A DNA stretch of 64,000 nucleotides from Halobacterium salinarum DSM 3754 (GCF_008124605.1 NZ_VRYN01000001.1:608772-672771); one strand, 5' to 3'. Shown: positions 1 through 8,100, counted from the first letter of the stretch. Program-made: numbers and translations. The notes: generated from the sequence alone by a model not told the origin.

Positions 1-99
1 GACGGCGTCGCTCCGGTTCACGAACTTGCCGTCGTCGCCGACGTGCTCGTCGAGATCGTCCAACAGCTCCTGGGGCATCTCAACGCTGATCTTGGGCAT
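1..99 (-). CDS. Ribbon-helix-helix (CopG/MetJ-like) regulator, 5' part
   Basis: The first 33 codons of a gene that runs off the left edge of the window. The N-terminus begins MPKISVEMPQELLDDLDEHV and continues to NRSDAV. This pattern (short beta strand, then an amphipathic helix with an LDDLDEHV core, then a serine-aspartate helix cap) is typical of haloarchaeal ribbon-helix-helix DNA-binding proteins, which act as dimeric repressors. The ATG is at 97-99 on the complement. The target and full length cannot be seen. Confidence 0.7.
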   Translation of the reverse strand, partial: MPKISVEMPQELLDDLDEHVGDDGKFVNRSDAV

Positions 100-161
100 A
101 CTAACGGATGCGAGCCGTCGAGTATAAGCTGCGCGGGTTGGGTGGCTGCTCGGCCGTCGGG

Positions 162-2336
162 TTACGTCGGTGTGGACCGCGAGTCGCCGCCGCGTCGACC
201 GCCCAGCGTGAGGGCGTAGAGGATGGCGAGCCCGAGGCCGTACATCGTGGCCACCGGGAGGGCCACGATGAACATCGTGTAGAGGCTGTCCGGCGTCGCC
301 AGCGCGGCGAAGAAGAACGTGGCGAGCACGGGTACCCGCCAGCGCCGCCGCATGGTGTCGAACGAGACAATGTTTCCGTGGTTGAACAGCACCATCGTCA
401 CCGGGATGCTGGCGAGCAGGCCGATCCCGACGGTCAACAGGAAGACCAGCCAGGCGAACGTGCCGATGGTGTAGCTGATGACCATGCCCGCCTGCAGCGC
501 GTCGCCGACGAGAAACGAGATGACTGCGGGCGCGATGTAGGCGTACCCGAGGTAGCTGCCGCCGACGAGGGTGACCGCGAGGCTGCCACCCCAAGCAAGG
601 ATGGTGCTGCGGTCGCCGGTCACCAGGCCGCGCTCGGAGAGCGACGGCCACAGGTAGTAGACGAGCAGCGGCACCACGGCGACGGCGGCGATCACGACCG
701 AGAGCTTCACTTGAAACACCAGCGCCTCAACGGGGTGCAGCGTGATCGGCCAGGAGTTGGCGTCGGGTTGGATCTCCGGGGGGATGCGCGTGATGAAGTC
801 GTAGCGCAGGGTCGCCAGGCCGCCGTAGTACAGCCAGCCGAACACGCCGACCATGACGAGCATGAACCCGCCGACGATGCGGAACGCCCGCGACCGGAGG
901 CTGTCGAAGATGAACCGGAGGTCGTGGTAGTAGCCGCCGATGTCGTCCTCGGTGGTGTCGTCCTCGGTGAAGGCGTCCATCATGCCGGCGGCCGTGCGCT
1001 GCATGGTGGCTGACGACTCCGCGTCGGGGTTGTCGGCCTCGGACCCCGTGTCGTCGTCGTCGGCAGCGGCGGCGTCGAAGCGGTCGAGGACGAGTTCGGC
1101 TTTCCGGTCGTCGCCGTCGTCCATGGCTTGGGAGGCCGTTGCGAGCGCTTCGTCCTCGCTGAGTGCGGCGAACGCTTCCGGGGGGGCGGCCTCGATGCCG
1201 GCGGCGTCGAGAGCGTTCAGGTCGATGTCGGCGGGGTCGGGCCGGCGACTGCGGGGGCCGTTGCGGGCGGCCGCGCGGTCGACGGCGACGTAGAGGTAGT
1301 ACAGCGTCGCCGCCAGCACCGCAAGCGCCGCGAACGCGGCGCCGAGCACGAGCACGGCGGTGTCGGTCGGCACGCCGAGTGCGCGCTCGACGGTCGGGAC
1401 GCGGACCCCGGACCCGAGCGCCGCCAGCCCGTCGTTGAACAGCTGGATGCCGTTGTACTGTTCGACCGCGTATCCGGCCCCGAACCCGAGGACGACGACC
1501 CCGAGGATGCGGTTCCAGGCGGCGCGGAACACACCCCGCACGTCGATGTCGTCGCGGCCGCGTTTGACCGTCACGACGATCTTCGAGACGTAGAGGCTGA
1601 GCCCGTACAGCAACACCAGTGGGGTGGCCCAGAGGATCTGCGTGAACGGGTCCGGGGGGGAGAACAGCGCGCCGAAGGTCGCGATGGCGACGATCGCGTA
1701 CCGCCACTTGTCGCGGAACGTCTCGTAGGCGACGATGCCCGAGTACGACAGCCCGGACATCAACAGCGGGAGCTGTGCGGCAAGCGAGAAGGACAGCGAC
1801 AGGAACAGGATGAACTCGGTCCACTTGACGATGGAGTATTTCGGCGAGAGGCCGACCGTGTCGGCGTTCCCGGCGAGGAACTGGAACATCAGCGGGAAGA
1901 ACGCGAAGTACGCGTAGAGCACGCCCAGCGCGGCCAGGCCGGCGGCGATCACGAGCACGCCGCCGAGCTGCCAGCGCGTGACGCTGATCGGCGGGACGAT
2001 GTCGCGGTCCTGGAGGGGGCGTTTGGCGTGGTACGCCAACACCGGAAGCGCCGCCAAAACGCCGGCGAACAGCCCGATTTTCACCTGCATGAGGATGACC
2101 TCGAAGGGCGTCTGGGCGATGACTTCGGCGTTGGCTGGCAGCAGATCGGCCTCCAGGGTGGGCCAGATGAACAGCCGCATCACGAAGATGCCAGCGAGCA
2201 GCCCGACGACGAACGCGATGAAGACGTGTTGCAGGCGGTCCTGAGCCGTCGAAAGCAGGACGCCAATGGATTCTCGGCCGGAGTCGATTGCGCGGGCGGT
2301 GCCCGGGCTGACGAGATCCGAGCCGGAGCCACTCAT
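162..2336 (-). CDS. tatCt: Double TatC fusion protein (TatCt type), twin-arginine translocase
   Basis: A 724-residue membrane protein built from two TatC domains. TatC is the receptor of the twin-arginine translocase that exports folded proteins with RR signal peptides. Haloarchaea use Tat as their main export route and characteristically encode a fused 14-helix TatC (TatCt) beside a single TatC (TatCo). The first domain covers roughly residues 35-340 and the second about 470-710. Between them lies a hydrophilic, very acidic linker of about 105 residues (about 358-465, with runs of Asp). The start is the ATG at 2336, shortly downstream of a promoter region shared with the divergent tatCo. The family assignment rests on the repeated hydrophobic helix pattern, the YYLWPSL and SPPDPFTQ-type segments, and the neighbouring tatC. 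Confidence 0.9.
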   Translation of the reverse strand: MSGSGSDLVSPGTARAIDSGRESIGVLLSTAQDRLQHVFIAFVVGLLAGIFVMRLFIWPTLEADLLPANAEVIAQTPFEVILMQVKIGLFAGVLAALPVLAYHAKRPLQDRDIVPPISVTRWQLGGVLVIAAGLAALGVLYAYFAFFPLMFQFLAGNADTVGLSPKYSIVKWTEFILFLSLSFSLAAQLPLLMSGLSYSGIVAYETFRDKWRYAIVAIATFGALFSPPDPFTQILWATPLVLLYGLSLYVSKIVVTVKRGRDDIDVRGVFRAAWNRILGVVVLGFGAGYAVEQYNGIQLFNDGLAALGSGVRVPTVERALGVPTDTAVLVLGAAFAALAVLAATLYYLYVAVDRAAARNGPRSRRPDPADIDLNALDAAGIEAAPPEAFAALSEDEALATASQAMDDGDDRKAELVLDRFDAAAADDDDTGSEADNPDAESSATMQRTAAGMMDAFTEDDTTEDDIGGYYHDLRFIFDSLRSRAFRIVGGFMLVMVGVFGWLYYGGLATLRYDFITRIPPEIQPDANSWPITLHPVEALVFQVKLSVVIAAVAVVPLLVYYLWPSLSERGLVTGDRSTILAWGGSLAVTLVGGSYLGYAYIAPAVISFLVGDALQAGMVISYTIGTFAWLVFLLTVGIGLLASIPVTMVLFNHGNIVSFDTMRRRWRVPVLATFFFAALATPDSLYTMFIVALPVATMYGLGLAILYALTLGGRRGGDSRSTPT

Positions 2337-2426
2337 TGCTACGCGATAGCCCGCTCGGAGTTATCAATCTTCTTGTCGGACGGTAAAAGAAAGCCTATAA
2401 CGGCGCGGCCGCGAAGGATCGGACGA
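2337..2426. promoter_or_regulatory. Divergent tatCt/tatCo promoter region
   Basis: A 90-nt space between the two outward-facing tatC start codons. It is locally AT-rich (ttatcaatcttcttg, then ggtaaaagaaagcctataac), unlike the surrounding GC-rich DNA. Both tatC promoters must lie here. The cctataac element is about 28 nt before the tatCo ATG. Confidence 0.55.
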
Positions 2427-3461
2427 ATGGCTGAGGACTCAGACGGCCGCCACGACGCCGCCTCCGAGGGCCCGCCGTGGGACGGCCTGCAGTCCGCCGT
2501 GCGTCGCGTCGGTGGCGGCGAGTCCGAGGGGGGTGAGTTCACGCGCGTCGACGACGACGAGCAGCCCTCGGCGGAGGCGTCCGAGCCGGAGTTGCTCCCG
2601 GAGGACCGCCACCAGACGGCCACGCCGCGCGACCACGAAGCCGGCGGTCCAACGGCGGCCACGCAGCCGACGCCGGGCGGCGTGGCGGCGGGCGCGAGCA
2701 GCGATCCCGACGCCGCCAGTGGCGGCATCGGGATGGACGCGCCGGAGTCCGACGAGGAGGCACCGCTGGGCGAGCACATCGAGGAGATGGTGACCCGATT
2801 GGGGATCGTTGTCGCCATCGCGGCGCTGGTGAGCATCGTCGTGTTCCCGGTAACGAAGCCGCTCATCACGTGGATGTGGAACTACGTGCTGCCGGGCGGC
2901 GAAGCGATCGATCCGCGGGTGTATCAGCCCTTGGAGCTCATCATCACCCAGGTCAAGGTGGCGAGCCTGGCGGGCCTCGTGGTGGCGCTGCCGGCGTTCG
3001 TCTACGAGTCGTACGTGTTCATGCGGCCGGGGTTGTACAGGAACGAGCGGCGGTATTATCTGGCGTCGGTGCCGACCAGCCTGGTGTTGTCCGTGGTTGG
3101 CGTGTTGTTCGCGTTTTTCATCGTGCTCCCGTACACGATGGGGTACTTCCAGAGCTACACCGAACCCACGGCCGACGTCGCGTTCGCGCTCGGCACCACG
3201 TTCAATCTGTTGTTGCTCGTGATGGGGTATCTGGCGGTCGTCTTCCAGATCCCGCTGTTCATCATGCTCGCGATCATGCTCGGGGTCACGACCCGGGAGT
3301 GGTTGGAGAGCCGGCGGCTGCTGTTCTGGGGGGCTTTCGCGGGGATCGCGTTCACGTTCAGCGCCATCGACCCGACCGGGATCGTGCCGGTGATCGTGGC
3401 GATCACGATGGTCGTGCTGTTCGAGGGGACGCTTGCGTTGTTGCGGTGGACCGGAAACTAG
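2427..3461 (+). CDS. tatCo: Sec-independent protein translocase TatC (TatCo type)
   Basis: A 344-residue single TatC. The first ~112 residues form a soluble acidic extension rich in Asp, Glu, Gly and Ala. The TatC core starts near residue 112 with the family's cytoplasmic helix (GEHIEEMVTRLG) and has six membrane spans, including the YESYVFMRPGLYRNERRYY loop typical of TatC. It should act with a TatA subunit in exporting folded RR-signal proteins. The start is the ATG at 2427; the reading frame is open further upstream, but that part overlaps the divergent tatCt gene and is rejected. The long acidic N-tail, not found in bacterial TatC, suits a cytoplasm with molar salt. Confidence 0.92.
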   Translation: MAEDSDGRHDAASEGPPWDGLQSAVRRVGGGESEGGEFTRVDDDEQPSAEASEPELLPEDRHQTATPRDHEAGGPTAATQPTPGGVAAGASSDPDAASGGIGMDAPESDEEAPLGEHIEEMVTRLGIVVAIAALVSIVVFPVTKPLITWMWNYVLPGGEAIDPRVYQPLELIITQVKVASLAGLVVALPAFVYESYVFMRPGLYRNERRYYLASVPTSLVLSVVGVLFAFFIVLPYTMGYFQSYTEPTADVAFALGTTFNLLLLVMGYLAVVFQIPLFIMLAIMLGVTTREWLESRRLLFWGAFAGIAFTFSAIDPTGIVPVIVAITMVVLFEGTLALLRWTGN

Positions 3462-3507
3462 GGGGACCGCGAAAGCTCTTTGCGTGCGGGTGCGCACACC
3501 TCTCCCG

Positions 3508-5517
3508 ATGGACCTGCAGGCGATCCCAGGTGTGGGCGCGAAGACCGCCGACGCGCTCGGGAGCCTCGACGACCCGGAGGGCGCGCTGGAGCGCGGGGAC
3601 GTGGCGGCGGTGGCCGGCGCGCCCGGCGTGAGCGAGGGGCGGGCGGCCCGGATCGTGCGCAACGCGATCCGGGTGCGCCACGACGACCCCGGCGGGTTTC
3701 TGGCGACCGATCGGGCCGCGGAGATCCACGAGCGGGTGCTCGGGTTGCTCCAGGAGCGTGCCGTCACCGAGTACGCGCGCCAGCGGCTGCGGACGTTCTA
3801 TCCGAGCGCGGCCGACTCGCGGATCGCGGAGGTCAACGCGTTCGTCGCCGATGCCATGCAGCGGACGCCACGCGACGACGTTCTGGAGGCGTTGGCGGGC
3901 GTGGAGCCGCTGTCAGCGCCGTCCGGCGTGTCCGTGCGAGAGCGCTGCGTGGCGACGACCGACGCCGAGACGTACAGCGATGCGGCGGCGGCGTTCCCGG
4001 AGCTGTCCGTGGAGATCGTGGGCGACGCCCGCGACCTGGCGGAGTTGGCGCGCGGGTACACGACGGTGGTGGCACTCGATGAGGCGTTCGTGGGCGTGGA
4101 GGTCGAGGGGGACGTGCGCGTGGAGCCCGACGCCATGGAGCGCCCGGCGGAGGTGGTGCCCGAGCGCGTGCTGTCGTTTTTCGCGGCGAACCGGGACCGC
4201 ATCCGGGCGGCGGTCAGCGTGCACGAGGCCGCCGGCATCGACACCGACGTGGATTTGGACGCGTTGGACGGCGCGCTGGCGCACCTGGAGGGCGACGGGT
4301 CGGTGGCTGGCGACGACGAGTTGGATCGGCTGACGCGCGCGGTGAACGACCTCGATGCGGCGGTCAGCGACGCCGAGTCGGTGGCCAACGACCGGCTCCG
4401 GGAGGCGATCGGGGAGCAGGACGTGACCATCGAGGGGGCGGACTTGTTGAGCCTCGTCGAGCGGGGCGCGGGGGTGGACAGCCTGCTGGGCAGAGAGCTC
4501 GCCGACGAGTACGATGACGCCGTCGGGGCGGCCCGGGACGCGCTCGAAGAGCAGTTGGGGCTGCGGGGTGAGGCGGCGAAGCTGGCACGGCGGGTGTTCG
4601 GCGACGAGCCGACGTTCCCCGTGGCGCGCGACGACGACGCCATGGCGCGGGTGCGCGAATCGCTGACGGCGGCCAGGGATCGCCGGGCCGCCGAGCGCAA
4701 ACGGGAGTTGGCGGCGACGCTGGCGGATCTGCGAGCGCCGACTGAGGCGCTGGTCCACGACGCCCTGGAGGTTGACGTGGCGCTTGCCGTGGCGCGGTTC
4801 GCGGCGGATTTCGACTGCGTGCTGGCCGAGCGCGGCGGCCGCGGGTTCCGCATCGAAGGCGGGCGCAATCCGCTGTTGGACGTTGCCTTCGCGGAGACCG
4901 AGCCGGTGGAGTACGGCGTCGACGGGGTGGCGTTGTTGTCGGGCGTGAACTCCGGGGGGAAAACGAGCACGCTCGATCTGGTGGCGGTGGTGGTGGTGCT
5001 TGCGCACATGGGGCTGCCGGTTCCGGCCGAGGCGGCGCGCGTGCCGGCGATCGCGGAGCTGCATTACTACGCGAAGTCCCAGGGCACGCTTGATGCGGGG
5101 GCGTTCGAGGCGACGCTGCGGGATTTCGCGAGCCTGACCGAGCGCGTGGCCGACGATGAGGGGAGCGAGGGGAGCGCGGCCAGCCGGCTGGTGCTCGTCG
5201 ACGAGTTGGAGTCGATCACGGAGCCGGGAGCGTCGGCGAAGATCATCGCGGGGATCCTGGAGGCGTTGCACGAGGCGGGGGCGTCGGGCGTGTTCGTCTC
5301 CCATCTGGCGGGCGAAATCCGGGATCAGTGTGGGTTCGGCGTGACCGTCGACGGCATCCACGCGGCGGGATTGGAGGACGGCGAACTGGTCGTTGAGCGG
5401 TCGCCGGTGAAAGACCATCTCGCGCGGTCGACGCCGGAGCTCATCGTGGAGAAGCTGGCCGAGGCGGACGGGGCGGTGGGTGAGGAGTTCTACGAGCGGC
5501 TGCTGGAGAAGTTCTGA
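3508..5517 (+). CDS. MutS-like ATPase with N-terminal helix-hairpin-helix
   Basis: A 669-residue protein. The N-terminus (IPGVGAKTADALGSL) is a helix-hairpin-helix DNA-binding motif. The C-terminal third is a MutS-type ABC ATPase with Walker A GVNSGGKTST near residues 478-488, a YYAKSQGTLDAGAFEA region and Walker B LVLVDELES. A long charged helical stretch (about residues 260-420) corresponds to the MutS lever/clamp. It lacks the MutS1 mismatch-reading domain with its Phe-X-Glu motif and has no Smr nuclease tail, so it is neither classical MutS nor MutS2. Archaeal members are usually annotated as MutS5-like or DNA mismatch repair protein; the true substrate is uncertain. A TATA-like element sits around 3476-3482. 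Confidence 0.85.
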   Translation: MDLQAIPGVGAKTADALGSLDDPEGALERGDVAAVAGAPGVSEGRAARIVRNAIRVRHDDPGGFLATDRAAEIHERVLGLLQERAVTEYARQRLRTFYPSAADSRIAEVNAFVADAMQRTPRDDVLEALAGVEPLSAPSGVSVRERCVATTDAETYSDAAAAFPELSVEIVGDARDLAELARGYTTVVALDEAFVGVEVEGDVRVEPDAMERPAEVVPERVLSFFAANRDRIRAAVSVHEAAGIDTDVDLDALDGALAHLEGDGSVAGDDELDRLTRAVNDLDAAVSDAESVANDRLREAIGEQDVTIEGADLLSLVERGAGVDSLLGRELADEYDDAVGAARDALEEQLGLRGEAAKLARRVFGDEPTFPVARDDDAMARVRESLTAARDRRAAERKRELAATLADLRAPTEALVHDALEVDVALAVARFAADFDCVLAERGGRGFRIEGGRNPLLDVAFAETEPVEYGVDGVALLSGVNSGGKTSTLDLVAVVVVLAHMGLPVPAEAARVPAIAELHYYAKSQGTLDAGAFEATLRDFASLTERVADDEGSEGSAASRLVLVDELESITEPGASAKIIAGILEALHEAGASGVFVSHLAGEIRDQCGFGVTVDGIHAAGLEDGELVVERSPVKDHLARSTPELIVEKLAEADGAVGEEFYERLLEKF

Positions 5518-5620
5518 CCCCGGTCAGCGGATCGCCGGGTTCGCGGGGTGTGCGGGCGTTTGCCAGCGGGTGGCGGGCCGTGGCGAACCGTTAAGTGGCT
5601 GCCAGGGCGTGGTGGATGTG

Positions 5621-6745
5621 ATGGATGAGGACCCCGAAGAGGGGCTGCTGGGGTGGGGTGAGACCGTGTTCCGGGACGAGCACGTCTTCGAGATCGATTA
5701 CGTCCCGGAGGTGTTCCGACACCGGGAGTCACAGCTGCAGACGCTGCAGTACGCGCTCCGGCCGGCCGTGCGTGGGTCCCGGCCGTTGAACGTGGTTGCG
5801 CGCGGGCCGCCGGGCACCGGGAAGACGACAGCCGTCCAGAAGCTGTTCGGCGAGCTCAGCGGTCAGCCCGGGGTGCAGACGGTGCGGGTGAACTGCCAGG
5901 TCGACTCCACGCGGTACGCGGTGTTCTCGCGGGTGTTCGAGGAGATCTTCGACTACGAGCCGCCGTCGTCGGGGATCTCGTTCAAGAAGCTGTTCGGACA
6001 GGTGGCCGAGCGGATCGCCGACGACGACGAGGTGTTGGTGGTGGCCTTGGACGACGTGAACTACCTGTTCTACGAGGACGAAGCCGGTGACACGCTGTAC
6101 TCGCTGTTGCGGGCTCACGAGACCCAGCCGGGCGCGAAGGTCGGTGTCGTGGTGGTGTCGTCGGACCTGGAGCTGGACGTGATCGAGGCCTTGGACGGGC
6201 GCGTGCAGTCGGTGTTTCGGCCCGAGGAGGCGTATTTCTCGGCGTACGACCGGGCGGAGATCACGGACATCCTGCGGGATCGTGTGGAGGTCGGGTTCCG
6301 GGAGGGCGCGGTCGCGGAGCCGGTGCTGGATGCCGTGGGCGGGCGCACCGACGAGGCGGGCGATCTGCGGGTGGGGATCGACGTGTTGCGGCGGGCGGGG
6401 CTGCACGCCGAGTCCCGCGCGAGCAAGACCGTCGAGATGGAGGACGTCGACGCCGTCTACGAGGACGCGAAGCACGTGCATCTGTCGCGGACGCTGGCGG
6501 CGCTGTCGGACAACGAGCGCGCGCTGGTGCGGACGGTAGCCGAGCAGGAGGGCGACCGGGCGGGCGACGTGTACGACGTGTTCAACGACCGCACCGACCT
6601 GGGGTATACGCGGTACACGGAGATCGTGAACAAACTCGACGAGCTCGGCGTGATCGACGCGGCGTACGAGCAGCGGTCGGGGCGCGGGCGGTCGCGGACG
6701 CTGCGGCTCACGCACGACTCGGAGGCGGTCCTGGAGCGCCTGTAG
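5621..6745 (+). CDS. orc: Orc1/Cdc6-family AAA+ replication initiator-like protein
   Basis: A 374-residue AAA+ protein. Walker A is GPPGTGKTT near residues 62-70 and the Walker B region is VVALDDVNYLF near 141-151 (Asp-Asp rather than Asp-Glu). A C-terminal winged helix (SDNERALVRTVAEQ to TLRLTHDSEAVLERL) would bind DNA. Archaeal Orc1/Cdc6 proteins bind origin repeats and load MCM; haloarchaea carry many paralogues. The ATG at 5621 is preferred because the family's conserved FRDEHVFE-type N-terminal segment follows directly. The ~100 nt upstream contain no recognisable origin recognition repeats, so this copy may not sit at an active origin. Confidence 0.9.
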   Translation: MDEDPEEGLLGWGETVFRDEHVFEIDYVPEVFRHRESQLQTLQYALRPAVRGSRPLNVVARGPPGTGKTTAVQKLFGELSGQPGVQTVRVNCQVDSTRYAVFSRVFEEIFDYEPPSSGISFKKLFGQVAERIADDDEVLVVALDDVNYLFYEDEAGDTLYSLLRAHETQPGAKVGVVVVSSDLELDVIEALDGRVQSVFRPEEAYFSAYDRAEITDILRDRVEVGFREGAVAEPVLDAVGGRTDEAGDLRVGIDVLRRAGLHAESRASKTVEMEDVDAVYEDAKHVHLSRTLAALSDNERALVRTVAEQEGDRAGDVYDVFNDRTDLGYTRYTEIVNKLDELGVIDAAYEQRSGRGRSRTLRLTHDSEAVLERL

Positions 6746-6758
6746 GGAGTGCGGGTGG

Positions 6759-6767
6759 CTTTTTAGG
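6759..6767 (+). promoter_or_regulatory. TATA element of rpiA
   Basis: The T-rich element ctttttagg lies about 26 nt before the rpiA ATG, the distance expected for a leaderless haloarchaeal transcript. Confidence 0.5.
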
Positions 6768-6789
6768 TGGTGGCGTGCGAGCGTGTGCT

Positions 6790-7467
6790 ATGAAACAGGC
6801 TGGCGGGAGCGCCGAGCAAAAGCGGCGGGCCGGGGAGGCGGCGGTGGCCGAGGAAGTGACCGAGGGGGCGGTCGTGGGGCTCGGAACCGGGAGCACGGTG
6901 GCGCACGCGATCCGCGCGCTGGGTGCGGAAGCGTCGGACGTGTCGGGGGTAGCGACGTCGTTCGAGTCCCGACGGCGCGCCGTCGACGCCGGGGTGACGG
7001 TAACGAGTCTAGAGGCGGCGTCGGTGGACGTCGCGATCGACGGCGCCGATCAGGTGGCCGACGGCGTGCTGGTGAAAGGTGGCGGGGCGGCCCACACGCG
7101 CGAGAAATACGTGGCGGCCAGCGCCGACCGCTTCGTGGTGGTCGCCGATCCGTCCAAGGAGAGCGACGTGGTGGACGTGCCGGTGCCGGTGGCGGTGGTG
7201 CCTGACGCCTGGCCGGTGGTCGTCGATCGGGTTGAGGCGCTGGGCGGGACGGCGACGCTGCGGGACGCCGAGCGGAAGGACGGGCCGGTGGTTACGGACA
7301 CCGGGAGCCTCGTGGTGGACTGCGATTTCGGGGCCATCGAGACCCCCGAGGCGGTGGCGGCGTCGCTGTCTGCGGTTCCGGGCGTCGTCGAGCACGGGCT
7401 GTTCGTGGGGATGGCTGACGCCGTCTACGTGGGAACCGACGACGGCGTCCGCGTGCGGGACCCATAA
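6790..7467 (+). CDS. rpiA: Ribose-5-phosphate isomerase A
   Basis: A 225-residue RpiA. It interconverts ribose 5-phosphate and ribulose 5-phosphate, supplying ribose for nucleotides and histidine. Family motifs are in order: the phosphate-binding GLGTGSTV near residue 35, the catalytic-acid segment DVAIDGADQV (usually DGADE, here Gln), the catalytic lysine segment LVKGGGAA, and the C-terminal VVEHGLF segment. The ATG at 6790 is preferred over two in-frame codons just upstream because it lies at the right distance from the TATA element. Confidence 0.95.
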   Translation: MKQAGGSAEQKRRAGEAAVAEEVTEGAVVGLGTGSTVAHAIRALGAEASDVSGVATSFESRRRAVDAGVTVTSLEAASVDVAIDGADQVADGVLVKGGGAAHTREKYVAASADRFVVVADPSKESDVVDVPVPVAVVPDAWPVVVDRVEALGGTATLRDAERKDGPVVTDTGSLVVDCDFGAIETPEAVAASLSAVPGVVEHGLFVGMADAVYVGTDDGVRVRDP

Positions 7468-7531
7468 GCGGGGTGGTGGTGGTGCACGCGGGGCTGTGCG
7501 GTGTGAAAAACTGAGAGAAGCGAGTGCCGAA

Positions 7532-7699
7532 TTACAGGTCGCGGGGCTGCACCGTCTTGCGACCGTTGGCCTCGGCGCGTTCCGCGGCGTCGGCGAGGAG
7601 GTCGTCGACTTCCTCGTCGAGGGCCTCGTAGAAGTCGGAGGCAACGTTCTTGTCGTCGAGTGCTTCCTTCACAGCGGCCTTGACGATGAGGTCTGCCAT
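7532..7699 (-). CDS. Small DUF1931 (histone-fold) protein
   Basis: A 55-residue acidic protein beginning MADLIVKAAVKEALDDKNVA and ending RKTVQPRDL. DUF1931 proteins are archaeal relatives with a histone-like helix-strand-helix fold; the ending 'K(T)V(Q)PRDL' resembles the last helix of the histone fold. The pattern VKEALDDKNV / FYEALDEEVDDLLADAAERAEANG fits a short helix, a loop and a long helix. A role in DNA compaction is not shown; the acidic surface argues against simple nucleosome-like wrapping. The transcript looks leaderless, with a TTATAA box 26 nt before the ATG. It is too short to be caught by many gene finders. Confidence 0.8.
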   Translation of the reverse strand: MADLIVKAAVKEALDDKNVASDFYEALDEEVDDLLADAAERAEANGRKTVQPRDL

Positions 7700-7723
7700 A
7701 CACGCTGGGTTTTCACTCCCCCG

Positions 7724-7731
7724 CTTATAAG
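7724..7731 (-). promoter_or_regulatory. TATA box of the DUF1931 gene
   Basis: cttataag (TTATAA core 7725-7730) lies 26 nt upstream of the ATG at 7699 on the complement and predicts transcription starting at or within 2-3 nt of the start codon. Confidence 0.6.
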
Positions 7732-7749
7732 GCTTCCCATAATCGGGCG

Positions 7750-7767
7750 CGTAACGGCCCGGTTACG
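7750..7767. promoter_or_regulatory. Palindrome upstream of the DUF1931 promoter
   Basis: CGTAAC - 6 nt - GTTACG is a perfect 6+6 inverted repeat centred about 30 nt upstream of the TATA box on the complement. The position suits an activator site or a BRE-adjacent operator. No known haloarchaeal regulator with this motif comes to mind. Confidence 0.35.
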
Positions 7768-7950
7768 GCGTGTACGTGGCGAACTCCATGTGACCAACCA
7801 CCGCTCCACATGAAACGAACGTGGCCACTCGACGGCAGGTACGAACGAACAGAGATTCAGACTCTCGGAAAGTATGTTCGGGATTGGGGAAACTATTTTA
7901 TTCGTGTATGGACTATACTGGGATGCCGACGCCAAGTCGGCAGCACCCCA
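7768..7950. other. AT-richer intergenic stretch upstream of the zinc-finger gene
   Basis: No gene of its own is convincing here. Base composition is clearly more AT-rich than the flanks. It holds a CATGTG/CACATG pair (7787-7792 and 7807-7812), a TATA-like ctattttatt (about 7890-7900), and a perfect hairpin just before the next gene (7924-7942). Confidence 0.45.
7924..7942 (+). other. Hairpin in the 5' leader of the zinc-finger gene
   Basis: TGCCGAC - gccaa - GTCGGCA is a perfect 7-bp stem with a 5-nt loop. It ends 8 nt before the ATG at 7951. It would cover or neighbour the ribosome entry region of a leadered mRNA starting near 7920. Confidence 0.4.
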
Positions 7951-8100
7951 ATGCCTCGTTGCACTCACTGTGACGGCCACGTTTCCGATGATTTCGTTCG
8001 CGTGTTCGCGGGCGAAGACGGACAGGTTCGCGCGTGCCCGAACTGCTCGGCGAACGCGGGGATCGCTGAGGTATCCCGCGAGCGGGGCCGCCACGCCTGA
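7951..8100 (+). CDS. Small zinc-finger protein (DUF7563-like)
   Basis: A 49-residue protein with two Cys-X2-Cys pairs (CTHC near the N-terminus, CPNC near residue 31), giving a four-cysteine zinc knuckle. The middle ([20 protein letters not shown]) is very like the numerous paralogous haloarchaeal micro-zinc-finger proteins. Function unknown; a nucleic-acid or protein-binding role is a guess from the fold. The leader hairpin (7924-7942) is unusual for haloarchaea and may affect translation. Confidence 0.75.
   Translation: MPRCTHCDGHVSDDFVRVFAGEDGQVRACPNCSANAGIAEVSRERGRHA

Noticed and set aside
108-1013. Long + strand frame antisense to tatCt
   Set aside because: Product is Asp/Glu/Arg/His/Gly-rich without any family segment; it is the GC-driven antisense shadow of the tatCt gene, whose own frame has clear membrane helices.
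2439-3767. Long complement frame covering tatCo and the start of the MutS-like gene
   Set aside because: Arg/Pro/Ser-rich translation typical of antisense frames in high-GC DNA; the + strand genes carry recognised motifs.
5518-5620. Replication origin upstream of orc
   Set aside because: No pair of inverted origin-recognition repeats and no AT-rich unwinding element of the usual kind.
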